Both the position numbers and the translations under genes were made by a program. Under the pieces are notes generated by a model, which saw nothing but the letters and a program-made list of their open reading frames with translations, did no database searches and was not told the origin of the DNA. Of a DNA stretch of 64,000 nt, positions 24,840 to 33,339 are shown piece by piece (within the stretch, counting starts at the first letter, position 1; each line of letters begins with the position of its first letter). This DNA comes from an uncultured Nocardioides sp. (GTDB lineage: Bacteria > Actinomycetota > Actinomycetes > Propionibacteriales > Nocardioidaceae). The DNA is taken from positions 620,001 to 684,000 of the forward strand of contig NZ_CANLDB010000002.1 in assembly GCF_947489365.1 (NCBI RefSeq). The letters run 5' to 3'.

Positions 24840-25532
24840 GTGTCCGACACCGCCGCACTGCCCACCCCACCCACCACCGACCGCGCGCACCCCGGGCGCC
24901 CTCACCGCGCGGGCGGTCGCTCCGTCGGTCGCGCCGTCGCCGTCCTCACCGGCCCGGCGCTGCTGCTGACGTCGGAGCTGCTGGCGCCCCGCTTCCCCGC
25001 CGGGCTCGACACCGCGGGCGAGGGCGCCTTCCTCCTCGCCCACCAGGGACGCTTCACCGCTGCCTCCCTGCTCGGGTCGCTGGCCGGGGTCCTGCTCGCC
25101 GTCTCGGTGGTCCTCGTCGCCGCCCGCACCCCCGGACGCGGACGACGTCCGCTGTGGGTCGCGGCCGGGTGCGCGGTCCTCGGCGGGGCCGGCCTGACGA
25201 TGCACCACGCGACCACTCTCGGGGGGCTCGACGCCCTGGCCGGTGGCGCGACGCCGGAGTCGCTCGTGCCGATGGCCGAGGGGCCCGGCGCCGCCGCGTC
25301 GATCCTCGGCCTCGTCGTCGGGACCACCCTGGTGGCGGTCCTGCTGGCCGTGGCGGCCCGCCGGAGCCGACGGACGGGCTGGTGGCCGCTCGCGGTGGCC
25401 GTCCTCGGCGTCGCCGCGAACCTGTCCGGGTTCGCCTGGGGCACCGTGGCCTTCGTCATCGCGATCGGCGTGCTGCTGGCCGTGCACCTTCGTCCTGCGC
25501 CCTGTGCCGGCGGCGTCGCGGACCACCCGTGA
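24840..25532 (+). CDS. Uncharacterised membrane protein
   Basis: 230 residues; not recognised. Five or so hydrophobic segments are visible: AVAVLTGPALLLTSELLAP, FTAASLLGSLAGVLLAVSVV, VAAGCAVLGGAGLTMHH, ILGLVVGTTLVAVLLAVA, and two close together near the end (ANLSGFAWGTVAFVIAIGVL). A His-His pair (TMHHATTL) lies in a loop. The GTG start has GAGGAGG seven bases upstream, unlike the many leaderless genes nearby. It is divergent from the sensor kinase, 161 bases apart, so it may be its target. Confidence 0.75.
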   Translation: MSDTAALPTPPTTDRAHPGRPHRAGGRSVGRAVAVLTGPALLLTSELLAPRFPAGLDTAGEGAFLLAHQGRFTAASLLGSLAGVLLAVSVVLVAARTPGRGRRPLWVAAGCAVLGGAGLTMHHATTLGGLDALAGGATPESLVPMAEGPGAAASILGLVVGTTLVAVLLAVAARRSRRTGWWPLAVAVLGVAANLSGFAWGTVAFVIAIGVLLAVHLRPAPCAGGVADHP

Positions 25533-25556
25533 GGACGGCGCGGCCCGGGGACGTCG

Positions 25557-25638
25557 TGGCTCCCCGGGTAGGAGTCGAACCTACGTCGCTAGTCCTGATT
25601 CAAAGTCAGGCGGGCCCTGCCGGCAGACCAACCGGGGA
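25557..25638 (-). tRNA. tRNA-Gln (anticodon UUG), CCA encoded
   Basis: Acceptor TCCCCGG/CCGGGGA, D-stem GGTC/GGCC, anticodon stem-loop CCTGA-CTTTGAA-TCAGG giving anticodon TTG, T-arm GTAGG-TTCGACT-CCTAC, discriminator G and a genomic CCA. The region between anticodon stem and T-stem is nine bases (ACTAGCGAC), longer than in most class I tRNAs, and the total is 79 bases before CCA. Decodes CAA, a rare codon here. Confidence 0.8.
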
Positions 25639-25668
25639 TCGGGTGCTCACCCTAGGACGGGCGGGAGC

Positions 25669-27822
25669 TCAGGGCAGGTCGAGGGTGATGGTGTCCGGGT
25701 CGACGTCGGACCAGCCGAGGCGGGCCAGCTCGCGGTGGAGCATCGGCAGCATCGTGTAGACGTAGGTCTGCGTCAGGTGGCTGCTCTGGCGGTAGACCAG
25801 GACGCCACCGATGGCCGGGGAGCACCGGGGCCGGCTCTCGGGGCAGATGAACGGGTTCAGGTCGACTAGAGGGGCGCCGGTCTCCTCGGCCGCGTCCTCC
25901 ATGATCCCCAGCCCGCTCTCGTCGTACCCGCGCTGGGCGTCGAACCCGCACCCGCCGTACCGCTCGCTGCGGTCGACGCACTGGTAGACGCGCTTGCCGG
26001 ACGGGGGGCCCGGGTTGTCGGCCAGCAGGACGACGTCGATGCCCATCTCCTGCATCTCGTCGATCGCGGCGGCGAAGCCGCGGCCGGAGTTCTTGTAGGC
26101 CCCGCGCACCGAGATGATCACGCGGTCCGGGGCGTCGCCCTCGGCGAACGAGTCGAGGACGTTGTTCGAGTACTCGTCGCACTTCTGGTCGGTCTTGCCG
26201 GTGCGGCTCGGCACGCAGCCGGCCTTGCCGAGCGTGCGGATGCGCCAGCCCTCGATGTCCCCGAGCCGGTCGAGGGCCGGGAACCACTGGACCATCTTCG
26301 AGTCGCCCATCATCGCGACCTCGACGTCGCCGTCGACGTCGCCGAAGGTGCAGCGCTCGGGCGGGAGCTCGGCGAGCGGGCCGCGGACCTGGCACTCGTC
26401 GACGAGCGGCTGGTCGAGGGTGGCCACGGACGGGTCCGGGACGAGCGTGCCGGAGCGGTCGAACGCGTCGCGGGGGTCGGAGATGACCGTCCACTCCTCG
26501 CCGTCCGGGTTCGCCACGAGTGCGCGGGCGCCAGGCTCGGTGACGTCGTCGTACGCCGGGAGCGTGGGCACGCTGAGCGCGACGGCGACGCCCGCGGCGC
26601 AGGTGACGGCCATGGCCACCAGCGCGACGAGGAGCGAGCGCAGCGGGCGGGCGACGAGGGCGGGGTGGAAGCGCACGGGGCGCTCGACGAGCTTGCCGGT
26701 CAGCCACGCCAGGCCGATCGAGGCGGCGGCGAGGACGGGGGCCTGCAGCAGCCCGGGCTTGCCGAAGACCTCCTTGCTCAGCACGATCAGCGGCCAGTGC
26801 CAGAGGTACGTCGCGTACGACAGGCCGCCGATCCAGACCAGCGGGCGCCACGACAGGGCCCGGCCCGGCAGCGTCGAGTGGCCGGTGCCGCCCGCGGCGA
26901 TCAGCGCCGCGGTCCCGAGCACCGGCAGGGCGGCGGCGTACCCGGGCCAGGGGGTGCTGCCGGAGAAGACGGTGACGCCGAGCACGATCCCGACCGCGCC
27001 GAGCCAGGCCAGCACCTGGACGACGCTCCGGCCGGCCAGCGCCAGCCGGTTGGCGGCGATCGCGAGGCCGGCGCCGACGGCGAGCTCCCAGACGCGGGTC
27101 GTCGTCACGAAGTACGCCGTGGCCGGCTCGACCGCCGTCGCGTAGACCGACCACCCGAACGACGCGACCCCGACGCCGCCGATGGCCACGATGAGCGTCG
27201 GCCGGAGCCGCAGGCCGAACCGGCGGACCAGCACCAGGCACAGCAGGATCAGCAGCGGCCAGACGACGTAGAACTGCTCCTCGACCGACAGCGACCAGTA
27301 GTGCTGGAGGGCCGACGGGGCGGCGTCCTCGGCGAGGTAGTCGACGGAGCGGGCGGCGAGCTCCCAGTTCAGGACGTACAACGTCGAGGCCACGACGTCA
27401 CGGCCCAGGTTGACGTGGGTCGAGCCGGGCAGGAGCCACCAGCCCGCGGCCGCGGTGACGAGGAGCACCAGGCTGGCGGCGGGCAGGAGCCGCCGGGCAC
27501 GGCGCGCGTAGAAGTCGAGCATCGAGACCCGGCCCGAGCGCTCGGCCTCGCGGATCAGCAGACCGGTGATCAGGTAGCCGGAGATGACGAAGAAGATGTC
27601 GACGCCGGCGAAGCCGCTGCTCAGCACCGGCGCACCCAGGTGGTAGAGCAGGACGGTCAGCACCGCGATGCCGCGCAGGCCCTCGATGTCGAGCCGCAGG
27701 CCGGCGCCGTGGCCGCCCGTGGAGGCCTTCGGGGCGACCGGACCGCCCTTCTCGGCGGGTCCCCGCTCGGCGCGACGCGGTGCCGTGACCGTGTCGCGGG
27801 CGGAGCGGTGGGACCCGGACAT
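25669..27822 (-). CDS. Acyltransferase-3 / SGNH fusion (OafA-like)
   Basis: 717 residues. The membrane acyltransferase domain starts RLDIEGLRGIAVLTVLLYHL near residue 43, with the FFVISGYLIT helix, FYARRARRLLPAA and WSLSVEEQFYVVWPLLI; about ten helices run to residue 410. The C-terminal extracytoplasmic SGNH domain has VAMMGDSKMVQWFPAL (block I), SVRGAYKNSGRG, and SSHLTQTYVYTMLP where the catalytic His lies. Such fusions O-acetylate cell-surface polysaccharides. TACACT seven bases before ATG 27822 suggests a leaderless mRNA divergent from ligC. It ends 31 bases past the tRNA-Gln gene. Confidence 0.92.
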   Translation of the reverse strand: MSGSHRSARDTVTAPRRAERGPAEKGGPVAPKASTGGHGAGLRLDIEGLRGIAVLTVLLYHLGAPVLSSGFAGVDIFFVISGYLITGLLIREAERSGRVSMLDFYARRARRLLPAASLVLLVTAAAGWWLLPGSTHVNLGRDVVASTLYVLNWELAARSVDYLAEDAAPSALQHYWSLSVEEQFYVVWPLLILLCLVLVRRFGLRLRPTLIVAIGGVGVASFGWSVYATAVEPATAYFVTTTRVWELAVGAGLAIAANRLALAGRSVVQVLAWLGAVGIVLGVTVFSGSTPWPGYAAALPVLGTAALIAAGGTGHSTLPGRALSWRPLVWIGGLSYATYLWHWPLIVLSKEVFGKPGLLQAPVLAAASIGLAWLTGKLVERPVRFHPALVARPLRSLLVALVAMAVTCAAGVAVALSVPTLPAYDDVTEPGARALVANPDGEEWTVISDPRDAFDRSGTLVPDPSVATLDQPLVDECQVRGPLAELPPERCTFGDVDGDVEVAMMGDSKMVQWFPALDRLGDIEGWRIRTLGKAGCVPSRTGKTDQKCDEYSNNVLDSFAEGDAPDRVIISVRGAYKNSGRGFAAAIDEMQEMGIDVVLLADNPGPPSGKRVYQCVDRSERYGGCGFDAQRGYDESGLGIMEDAAEETGAPLVDLNPFICPESRPRCSPAIGGVLVYRQSSHLTQTYVYTMLPMLHRELARLGWSDVDPDTITLDLP

Positions 27823-27829
27823 CGGGGCG

Positions 27830-27835
27830 AGTGTA
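27830..27835 (-). promoter_or_regulatory. Leaderless-type -10 (TACACT) for the acyltransferase
   Basis: TACACT ends seven bases before ATG 27822. The divergent LigC gene has its own -10 about 50 bases away. Confidence 0.5.
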
Positions 27836-27882
27836 GGCGCGGGGGCACCTCGGTCCGGGAATCCTCGCCGGGGCACCGGGCA

Positions 27883-27888
27883 TAGGCT
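27883..27888 (+). promoter_or_regulatory. Leaderless-type -10 (TAGGCT) for the DNA ligase
   Basis: TAGGCT ends six bases before GTG 27895. Confidence 0.5.
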
Positions 27889-27894
27889 CGCGGC

Positions 27895-29010
27895 GTGGAC
27901 CTGCCCGTGATGCCTCCGGTGCGACCGATGCTCGCGAAGTCGGTCAGCGGGATCCCCGACCCCGCCAAGCACGGCGGCCTGAGCTTCGAGCCCAAGTGGG
28001 ACGGGTTCCGCTGCCTGGTCTTCCGGGACGGCGACGAGGTCGAGCTCGCCAGCCGCAACACCAAGCCGCTGACCCGCTACTTCCCCGAGGTGGTGGCGGC
28101 GGTCCTCGCCCAGCTGCCCGAGCGGTGCGTGCTGGACGGCGAGATCTTCGTCGCGAGCACCGGTGACGACGGCTCCCGGCTCGAGTTCGAGGTGCTGCAG
28201 GAACGGATCCACCCCGCCGACTCCCGCGTGCGAATGCTGGCCGAGACCACCCCCGCCGGCTTCGTGGCCTTCGACCTCCTCGCCCTCGGCGACGACTCGT
28301 ACGTCGACCGGCCCTTCTCCGAGCGCCGGGCCGCGCTCGTCGAGGCCCTGGCCGGCCTGCCCGACGAGGGGCCGTGCCACCTGACCCGCACCACCACCGA
28401 CCCGGCCGTCGCCACCGCGTGGTTCTCCACCTTCGAGGGCGCCGGCCTCGACGGGGTGGTCGCGAAGCCCCTCGACGCGCCGTACACGGAGAACGGGCGC
28501 ACGATGCTGAAGATCAAGCACGAGCGCACCGCGGACGTCGTCCTCGCGGGGCTGCGGGAGCACAAGACGAGCACGCCGGAGCGGCCGCTGCTGGGCAGCC
28601 TGCTCCTCGGCCTGTACGGCGACGACGGGTCGCTCCAGCACATCGGCGTCAGCGCGTCGTTCACCGAGGTGAAGCGGGCCGCGCTGATGGAGGAGCTCGC
28701 GCCGCTCGTCTGCGACGTCTCCGAGCACCCGTGGGGTGCCTGGCGGGAGTGGGCCATCGCGAACCCCGACCGCGTGCCCGGGACCCAGAGCCGGTGGAGC
28801 GCCGGCAAGGACCTCTCCTTCACCCCGCTGCGCCCGGAGCGGGTGCTGGAGGTGAAGTACGACCACATGGAGGGCCGGCGCTTCCGCCACACCGCGCACT
28901 TCAAGCGGTGGCGACCGGACCGCGACCCCACCTCCTGCACCTACGACCAGCTCGACGAGCCCGCGGGCTACGACCTGTCCGCGATCCTGCGCCCCGAGGA
29001 GACCCCGTGA
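27895..29010 (+). CDS. ligC: ATP-dependent DNA ligase (LigC type)
   Basis: 371 residues: adenylation domain plus OB-fold only. Motif I EPKWDGFRCLVF holds the adenylated Lys; VLDGEIF is motif III; GLDGVVAKPLDAPYTENGRT is the motif IV region; MLKIKHERTADVVL is motif V. No polymerase or nuclease domain is fused, as in mycobacterial LigC proteins used in repair. A LigD-type polymerase domain gene lies 3.2 kb away at 32217. The GTG start follows a leaderless-type -10. Downstream gene overlaps by GTGA. Confidence 0.92.
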   Translation: MDLPVMPPVRPMLAKSVSGIPDPAKHGGLSFEPKWDGFRCLVFRDGDEVELASRNTKPLTRYFPEVVAAVLAQLPERCVLDGEIFVASTGDDGSRLEFEVLQERIHPADSRVRMLAETTPAGFVAFDLLALGDDSYVDRPFSERRAALVEALAGLPDEGPCHLTRTTTDPAVATAWFSTFEGAGLDGVVAKPLDAPYTENGRTMLKIKHERTADVVLAGLREHKTSTPERPLLGSLLLGLYGDDGSLQHIGVSASFTEVKRAALMEELAPLVCDVSEHPWGAWREWAIANPDRVPGTQSRWSAGKDLSFTPLRPERVLEVKYDHMEGRRFRHTAHFKRWRPDRDPTSCTYDQLDEPAGYDLSAILRPEETP

Positions 29011-29585
29011 CCGACGTACCCGACACCACGCCCGCCGACGAGACCGCGCCGTACGACGTCGTGGTGCTGGTGGAGCAGGAGCTGAGCCACGGCGACGCCG
29101 AGCGGATCGCGGCCCTGCACCGCGGCATCACCGAGGAGACCGGCGCGGTGGTGCGCTACCACCTGCTGCTCCCGGTCGACGAGGCCGCCGCGGCGGTCCA
29201 CGCGGCGATGGGCTCGATGGCGACCCAGGACGCCCTCGCCACCCCGGCTCCCCCGCCGCAGGACCTGTCCGAGGTCGACGAGGCGCTCCGCGAGGAGGCC
29301 CAGCGGCGGCTCGCCGCCTCCGTCGACGCGCTGACCGGGGCGGGAGCGGAGGCCGCGGGCGCGACCGTGCCCGGTCCGCCCGTCGACGCGCTGCGCAGCA
29401 CCGTGTCCGCGGTCGGCGCCGCGGAGGCGGTCGTCATCACCGAGCGGCACGTGGTCGCCGAGTTCCTCTCCGTCGACTGGGCCTCCAAGGCGCAGCGGCA
29501 CCTGGGCATCCCCGTCCTCCACCTGGTCGAGCACGAGACGTTCGCCGAGCAGGCGGGCGACCAGGGCGGTGTCACGGGTCTGTGA
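29007..29585 (+). CDS. Conserved hypothetical protein coupled to LigC
   Basis: 192 residues; not recognised with certainty. It starts at GTG 29007, overlapping the ligase stop (GTGA). Alpha/beta pattern: YDVVVLVEQELSHGD, VVRYHLLLPVDEAAAAV, then a helical acidic middle (EVDEALREEAQRRLAASVD) and EAVVITERHVVAEFLSVDW. The ending with QRHLGIPVLHLVEHETF is hydrophobic and beta-like. The layout resembles small nucleotide-binding alpha/beta proteins, but no loop motif is clear. Co-translation with ligC suggests, but does not show, a link to repair. Confidence 0.7.
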   Translation: MTDVPDTTPADETAPYDVVVLVEQELSHGDAERIAALHRGITEETGAVVRYHLLLPVDEAAAAVHAAMGSMATQDALATPAPPPQDLSEVDEALREEAQRRLAASVDALTGAGAEAAGATVPGPPVDALRSTVSAVGAAEAVVITERHVVAEFLSVDWASKAQRHLGIPVLHLVEHETFAEQAGDQGGVTGL

Positions 29586-29622
29586 CCGGAGGGTCGAGGA
29601 GGCGGGCCAGGCCGACTTCTCT

Positions 29623-29628
29623 TATGGT
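29623..29628 (+). promoter_or_regulatory. Leaderless-type -10 (TATGGT) for the sulfotransferase-GT pair
   Basis: TATGGT ends six bases before GTG 29635 and decides that start. Confidence 0.5.
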
Positions 29629-29634
29629 CATCCG

Positions 29635-30834
29635 GTGAGCGACACCGAGGACCGGCCGCAGCAGCCCGCCGCCGACCCCGTAGGCGGGCCCCCTGCCGCG
29701 GGCCCCGCGGGCGACTCCGCGGGCGAGGTCGCCGGTGACGCCGAGGCGACGGCGGCCCTCCGCAAGCGCCTGCGCTACCCGCGCCGCGTCGTCCTGGTCG
29801 CCGGCGCCGGACGCAGCGGCACCAGCACCCTGGCCGGGGTGCTCCAGCGTCTGCACCTGCACGTGCCGCAGCCCGAGGTCGACGCCGACACCACCAACCC
29901 GCGCGGCTTCGGGGAGTCTGCCTGGGTGGTGCGCCACCACGAGCGCATGCTGCGCCGAGCGAACGTGAACATGGCCGACGCCCGCCCCGACGCGTGGCTC
30001 GACACCGCCCGCGTCGCCGCGATGCCGAACTGCCGGGTGCCCACCAGCAAGTTCCTCGAGGAGCAGTTCGGCTTCAGCAGCGAGGTCGTCATCAAGGACC
30101 CGCGACTCAGCTGGTTCCTGGGGCTCTGGCAGGCGGCCGCGGTCCGCACCGAGTCCACCGCGGTCGTGGTGACGATGCTGCGCCCGCCCGCCGAGGTCAT
30201 CGGCAGCAAGCAGGACCACTACAGCAACCGCCTCGGTGCCCCCCACCTCGCCGCGTCGTGGCTGAACATGATGCTGCACACCGAGCGCGCCGGCCGCGAC
30301 CTGCAGGAGGGCGGCGGCCGCTCGTTCGTGCGCTACACCGACCTGCTCACTGACTGGACGTCCACGGTGATGCGGCTCGGCGAGGAGCTGCAGCTCCAGA
30401 ACGTGCTGCACGCCGGGACCACCGCGGTCACCGACGTCGACTCCTTCATCGACCCCGCGCTGCGCCGTACGGAGCGCACGCTGGCCGGGACGCCCATCTC
30501 GGCCGCCATGCGGGAGCTGGTCGAGGAGACCGACGCGGCCCTGAACTCGATGGCCGACCCCGGGGGCGACACCGCCGAGGTCCGCGCCACGCTCGACCAG
30601 CTGCGCACCGCGTTCGTCGACCTGTACGCCGACGCCGAGGCCGTGGCCCGGTCCACCGCGATGGCGGCCGTCGAGCGCGGCCGCCGCGAGGGCCGCGAGG
30701 CGGCCCGCGCCGAGGTCGGACCCGTCCCCGCGGCGGACGACGAGGGCGGCGCCACCGGGCTCGCGCGACGCGCGGCCCGCCGTCTCCCCGAGCCCGTCAA
30801 GGGCCGGCTGCGGGACCTCAGGAACCGCGGATGA
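29635..30834 (+). CDS. Sulfotransferase-family protein
   Basis: 399 residues. After an acidic, proline-rich N-terminal tail of about 45 residues comes the P-loop-like PAPS motif VVLVAGAGRSGTSTLAGVLQ near residue 53. VVVTMLRPPAEVIGSKQDHY is the second nucleotide-binding motif near residue 180. The C-terminus is basic with AARRLPEPVKGRLRD. It probably moves a sulfo group to a glycan: its stop overlaps the start of a glycosyltransferase gene (ATGA). The start is GTG 29635, not the track start at 29569. Confidence 0.82.
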   Translation: MSDTEDRPQQPAADPVGGPPAAGPAGDSAGEVAGDAEATAALRKRLRYPRRVVLVAGAGRSGTSTLAGVLQRLHLHVPQPEVDADTTNPRGFGESAWVVRHHERMLRRANVNMADARPDAWLDTARVAAMPNCRVPTSKFLEEQFGFSSEVVIKDPRLSWFLGLWQAAAVRTESTAVVVTMLRPPAEVIGSKQDHYSNRLGAPHLAASWLNMMLHTERAGRDLQEGGGRSFVRYTDLLTDWTSTVMRLGEELQLQNVLHAGTTAVTDVDSFIDPALRRTERTLAGTPISAAMRELVEETDAALNSMADPGGDTAEVRATLDQLRTAFVDLYADAEAVARSTAMAAVERGRREGREAARAEVGPVPAADDEGGATGLARRAARRLPEPVKGRLRDLRNRG

Positions 30835-31775
30835 GCAAGGTCCCGGTGGACGGGCTGCAGAACCTCCAGGGCGAGCACGACTACGACATCGTCTGGCCCT
30901 GGACGAGGCCCGGTGGCCTGCGCAACGGCTCCACCGCCGTGCTCCGGGTCAAGAACGAGGCCCGCTCCCTGCCCTGGGTCCTGCCCGGGCTGCTGCGCGT
31001 CTGCGACAAGGTCCTCATCGTCGACAACCAGTCCGACGACGGCACCGGCGAGGTCGCGAAGCGGACGGCCGTCGACATGGGCCTCGGGGACCACCTCGAC
31101 GTCGTGGAGTACCCGTTCCGGGTGGCCCGGGCGGGCGCGGAGCACCTCGCCGAGCCCGAGCTGTCGGTGCACTCGCTGAGCTACTTCTACAACTGGTCCT
31201 TCGCCCAGGTCGACACCGCCTTCAGCTGGAAGTGGGACGGCGACATGGTGCTCACGGCCGAGGGCGAGCTCGCCATGGCCGAGTTCGGCTGGCGGTCGTT
31301 CCGCAAGGACGTGATCCTGAAGTTCCCCCGCCACGGCCTGTACGTCGAGTCCGACCGCCGCGCGTACCTCGACCTGTCCCTGCACAACGCCGAGGGCTGG
31401 GGCTTCCCCATCGGGCCCGACTGGACCTACACCAAGTCCTTCGAGTGGGAGGTCCGCCGCCGGCCCGAGAACACGGTCGACGCGATCCTCCCCCGCGGCC
31501 TGTGCGTGGAGCTCAAGTACCTCGACGGCGACGAGTTCGGCCACTGGACCGACCCCGAGTCCTTCGCGACCAGCGCCCGCAACGCCCGGAAGCGCTACGA
31601 GTGGTCGGTCTTCAACGCGCTGACCAACGGCGAGGTCCCCGAGGAGCTCATCACCATCGACGCCCCCGAGGGCACCCACGTCATCGACTACGTGACGAAG
31701 ACGTGGCTGCCGACGGCCCCACGCCCGCTGAAGCCCCCGGTCCGCGCCGTCGGCCGCACCCACGACGAGCCGTAG
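30831..31775 (+). CDS. Glycosyltransferase, GT2-like
   Basis: 314 residues. STAVLRVKNEARSLPWVLPG and KVLIVDNQSDDGTGEVAK are the GT2-type N-terminal nucleotide-binding motifs; SWKWDGDMVLTAEG carries the metal-binding acidic triad. The segment KFPRHGLYVESDRRAYLD and the C-terminal HVIDYVTKTWLP are not typical, so donor and acceptor are unknown. Coupled by ATGA to the sulfotransferase, hinting that both modify the same glycan. A 441-base repeat-filled spacer follows. Confidence 0.8.
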   Translation: MSKVPVDGLQNLQGEHDYDIVWPWTRPGGLRNGSTAVLRVKNEARSLPWVLPGLLRVCDKVLIVDNQSDDGTGEVAKRTAVDMGLGDHLDVVEYPFRVARAGAEHLAEPELSVHSLSYFYNWSFAQVDTAFSWKWDGDMVLTAEGELAMAEFGWRSFRKDVILKFPRHGLYVESDRRAYLDLSLHNAEGWGFPIGPDWTYTKSFEWEVRRRPENTVDAILPRGLCVELKYLDGDEFGHWTDPESFATSARNARKRYEWSVFNALTNGEVPEELITIDAPEGTHVIDYVTKTWLPTAPRPLKPPVRAVGRTHDEP

Positions 31776-31800
31776 CCCCGCCCCCCTTCGTACGCGCACG

Positions 31801-31843
31801 GTCTCGACGACGCGCGCTCGCTGCGCTCGCGTGCTGCTCGACC
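31801..31843. repeat. Dispersed repeat B (43 bp), copy 1
   Basis: GTCTCGACGACGCGCGCTCG... ending CTGCTCGACC; contains the palindrome CGCTCGCTGCGCTCGCG. One base differs from the other copies (GTGCTG for GGGCTG). Copies also at 32146 and three times near 51.3-51.7 kb. Confidence 0.85.
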
Positions 31844-31914
31844 TCCGAGGGATGGCCGGAGATCGAGGTGCGAGGCCGGCCACGGCCGAGCCACGAGATC
31901 CCTGCACCCGACGC
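31839..31914. repeat. 76-bp perfect direct repeat, copy 1
   Basis: Identical over 76 bp to 32051-32126, 212 bases on. It includes repeat A, found again at 22027. Confidence 0.9.
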
Positions 31915-32050
31915 ACGACCGCGCCACTGGGTGTCGTCCGTGACGCAGCGGGTGGGTCGGAGACGACACACTGCGCCGCCGGACGCTGTACGACGGTCTC
32001 GACGGACGCTCGCGGGGTCTCGTGGCTCCTCGCCAGGGCTCGGAGCACCT

Positions 32051-32126
32051 CGACCTCCGAGGGATGGCCGGAGATCGAGGTGCGAGGCCGGCCACGGCCG
32101 AGCCACGAGATCCCTGCACCCGACGC
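32051..32126. repeat. 76-bp perfect direct repeat, copy 2
   Basis: Second identical copy; recombination between the copies would delete 212 bp. Confidence 0.9.
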
Positions 32127-32145
32127 CGCCGGGCGCCGTACGACG

Positions 32146-32188
32146 GTCTCGACGACGCGCGCTCGCTGCGCTCGCGGGCTGCTCGACC
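32146..32188. repeat. Dispersed repeat B (43 bp), copy 2
   Basis: Matches the copies at 51310, 51481 and 51652 and, with one difference, 31801. Confidence 0.85.
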
Positions 32189-32216
32189 GCCTGGGGGGCG
32201 CCCGGGGGGGGGGCGC

Positions 32217-33311
32217 TCAGCCGTCGATGCGGTTGCCGTCGGCGTCCCAATGGGCGGCGACCTTCTTCGAGGGCTGCACGCGCGGGGGCTCGCCGGGCAT
32301 CTTGGGGTGGTCCGGCGGGTAGTTGAGCTCGCCCTCGGGCTGAGCGTCGTACAGCGCGATCAGCGGGCCGATGTCGTGGGCGACGTCGTCGATCGTGGCC
32401 CAGGCGTCGCCGTCCGCGAGCCGCTCAAGGACCGTGAACAGGTTCAGCGTCGCGGGGTCGGTGACCTCGGCGAGGTCGTCCCAGGCCAGCGGTGTCGAGA
32501 CGGGGGCGCCGGGCAGCGGCCGCAGCGAGTACGCCGAGGCGATGGTGCGGTCACGGCAGTTCTGGTTGTAGTCCACGAAGATCCGCTCCCCCCGCTCCTC
32601 CTTCCACCAGGCGGTGGTCACCTGGTCGTCGCGGGCGGCGAGCTCGCGGCCGAAGCCGATGGCGGCGTGGCGGACGTCGACGAAGTCCCAGCGGGGCTCG
32701 ATGCGCACGTAGACGTGGACACCGCGGTTGCCGGACGTCTTCGCGAAGCCGGTGATGCCGTGCTCGGCGAGCAGCTCGCGGGCCACGCCGGCCACGCGGA
32801 CGGCGTCGGAGAAGGTCGTCCCCGGCTGCGGGTCGAGGTCGATCCGCAGCTCGTCTGGGTGGTCCAGGCTCGCGGGGTCGTCGGTACGTCGTACCGGCCA
32901 GGGGTGGAAGGTCAGCGTCCCCATGTGGGCGCACCACACCGGGACGGCGATCTCGGTCGGGCAGATCTCGTCGGCGGTGCGGCCCGACGGGAAGGTGATG
33001 CGGGCGGTCTCCAGGTAGTCGGGAGCGCCCTTCGGCACGCGCTTCTGGTAGAACGCGTCGGCGTCGCGGTCGGTGGGACCGGTCGCGAGGCGCATCCCCT
33101 CGCGGACGCCGGAGGTCCACCGCTCCAGCGCCGTCGGCCGGTCACGCAGCGCGCGCATGAGGCCGTCCTCGGCGGCGGCGACGTACTCGGCGACCATCAG
33201 CTTGGTCACCTCGGGCGTCGAGGCGGTCGCCTCGTAGATCACCCGGTCGGGGCTGGAGACACGCACGGAGCGCTCCCCCGCCACGACCTCCGCTGCCGGC
33301 GTACGAGCCAT
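32217..33311 (-). CDS. LigD-type NHEJ polymerase domain protein (stand-alone)
   Basis: 364 residues, the primase-polymerase domain found at the N-terminus of LigD, here alone. SSPDRVIYEATASTPEVTK opens the domain; LRIDLDPQPGTTF carries the two catalytic aspartates; GFAKTSGNRGVHVYVRIEP and ERIFVDYNQNCRDRTIAS are the nucleotide/5'-phosphate and third-acid motifs. It would add ribo- or deoxynucleotides during end joining, probably with Ku and a ligase such as the nearby LigC; no ku gene is in the window. TAGGCT lies six bases before the ATG, inside the end of the upstream gene's spacer. Confidence 0.93.
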   Translation of the reverse strand: MARTPAAEVVAGERSVRVSSPDRVIYEATASTPEVTKLMVAEYVAAAEDGLMRALRDRPTALERWTSGVREGMRLATGPTDRDADAFYQKRVPKGAPDYLETARITFPSGRTADEICPTEIAVPVWCAHMGTLTFHPWPVRRTDDPASLDHPDELRIDLDPQPGTTFSDAVRVAGVARELLAEHGITGFAKTSGNRGVHVYVRIEPRWDFVDVRHAAIGFGRELAARDDQVTTAWWKEERGERIFVDYNQNCRDRTIASAYSLRPLPGAPVSTPLAWDDLAEVTDPATLNLFTVLERLADGDAWATIDDVAHDIGPLIALYDAQPEGELNYPPDHPKMPGEPPRVQPSKKVAAHWDADGNRIDG

Positions 33312-33317
33312 GCGGCG

Positions 33318-33323
33318 AGCCTA
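33318..33323 (-). promoter_or_regulatory. Leaderless-type -10 (TAGGCT) for the LigD polymerase gene
   Basis: TAGGCT ends six bases before ATG 33311, in the 28-base gap after the sulfotransferase gene. Confidence 0.5.
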
Positions 33324-33339
33324 GTGGCGTGCATCGGCC

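Larger units (their letters stand above)
31776..32216. other. Repeat-filled convergent spacer
   Basis: 441 bases between the GT (+) and the LigD polymerase-domain gene (-). It holds two copies of dispersed repeat B (43 bp) flanking two copies of a 76-bp repeat that includes repeat A, and ends in a poly-G run (nine G) beside the LigD gene stop. ORFs across it are repeat translations; I see no gene. Confidence 0.75.

Noticed and set aside
25669-28899. 1076-residue minus-strand ORF
   Set aside because: Only the part from 27822 is the acyltransferase; the rest is antisense to ligC with low-complexity composition.
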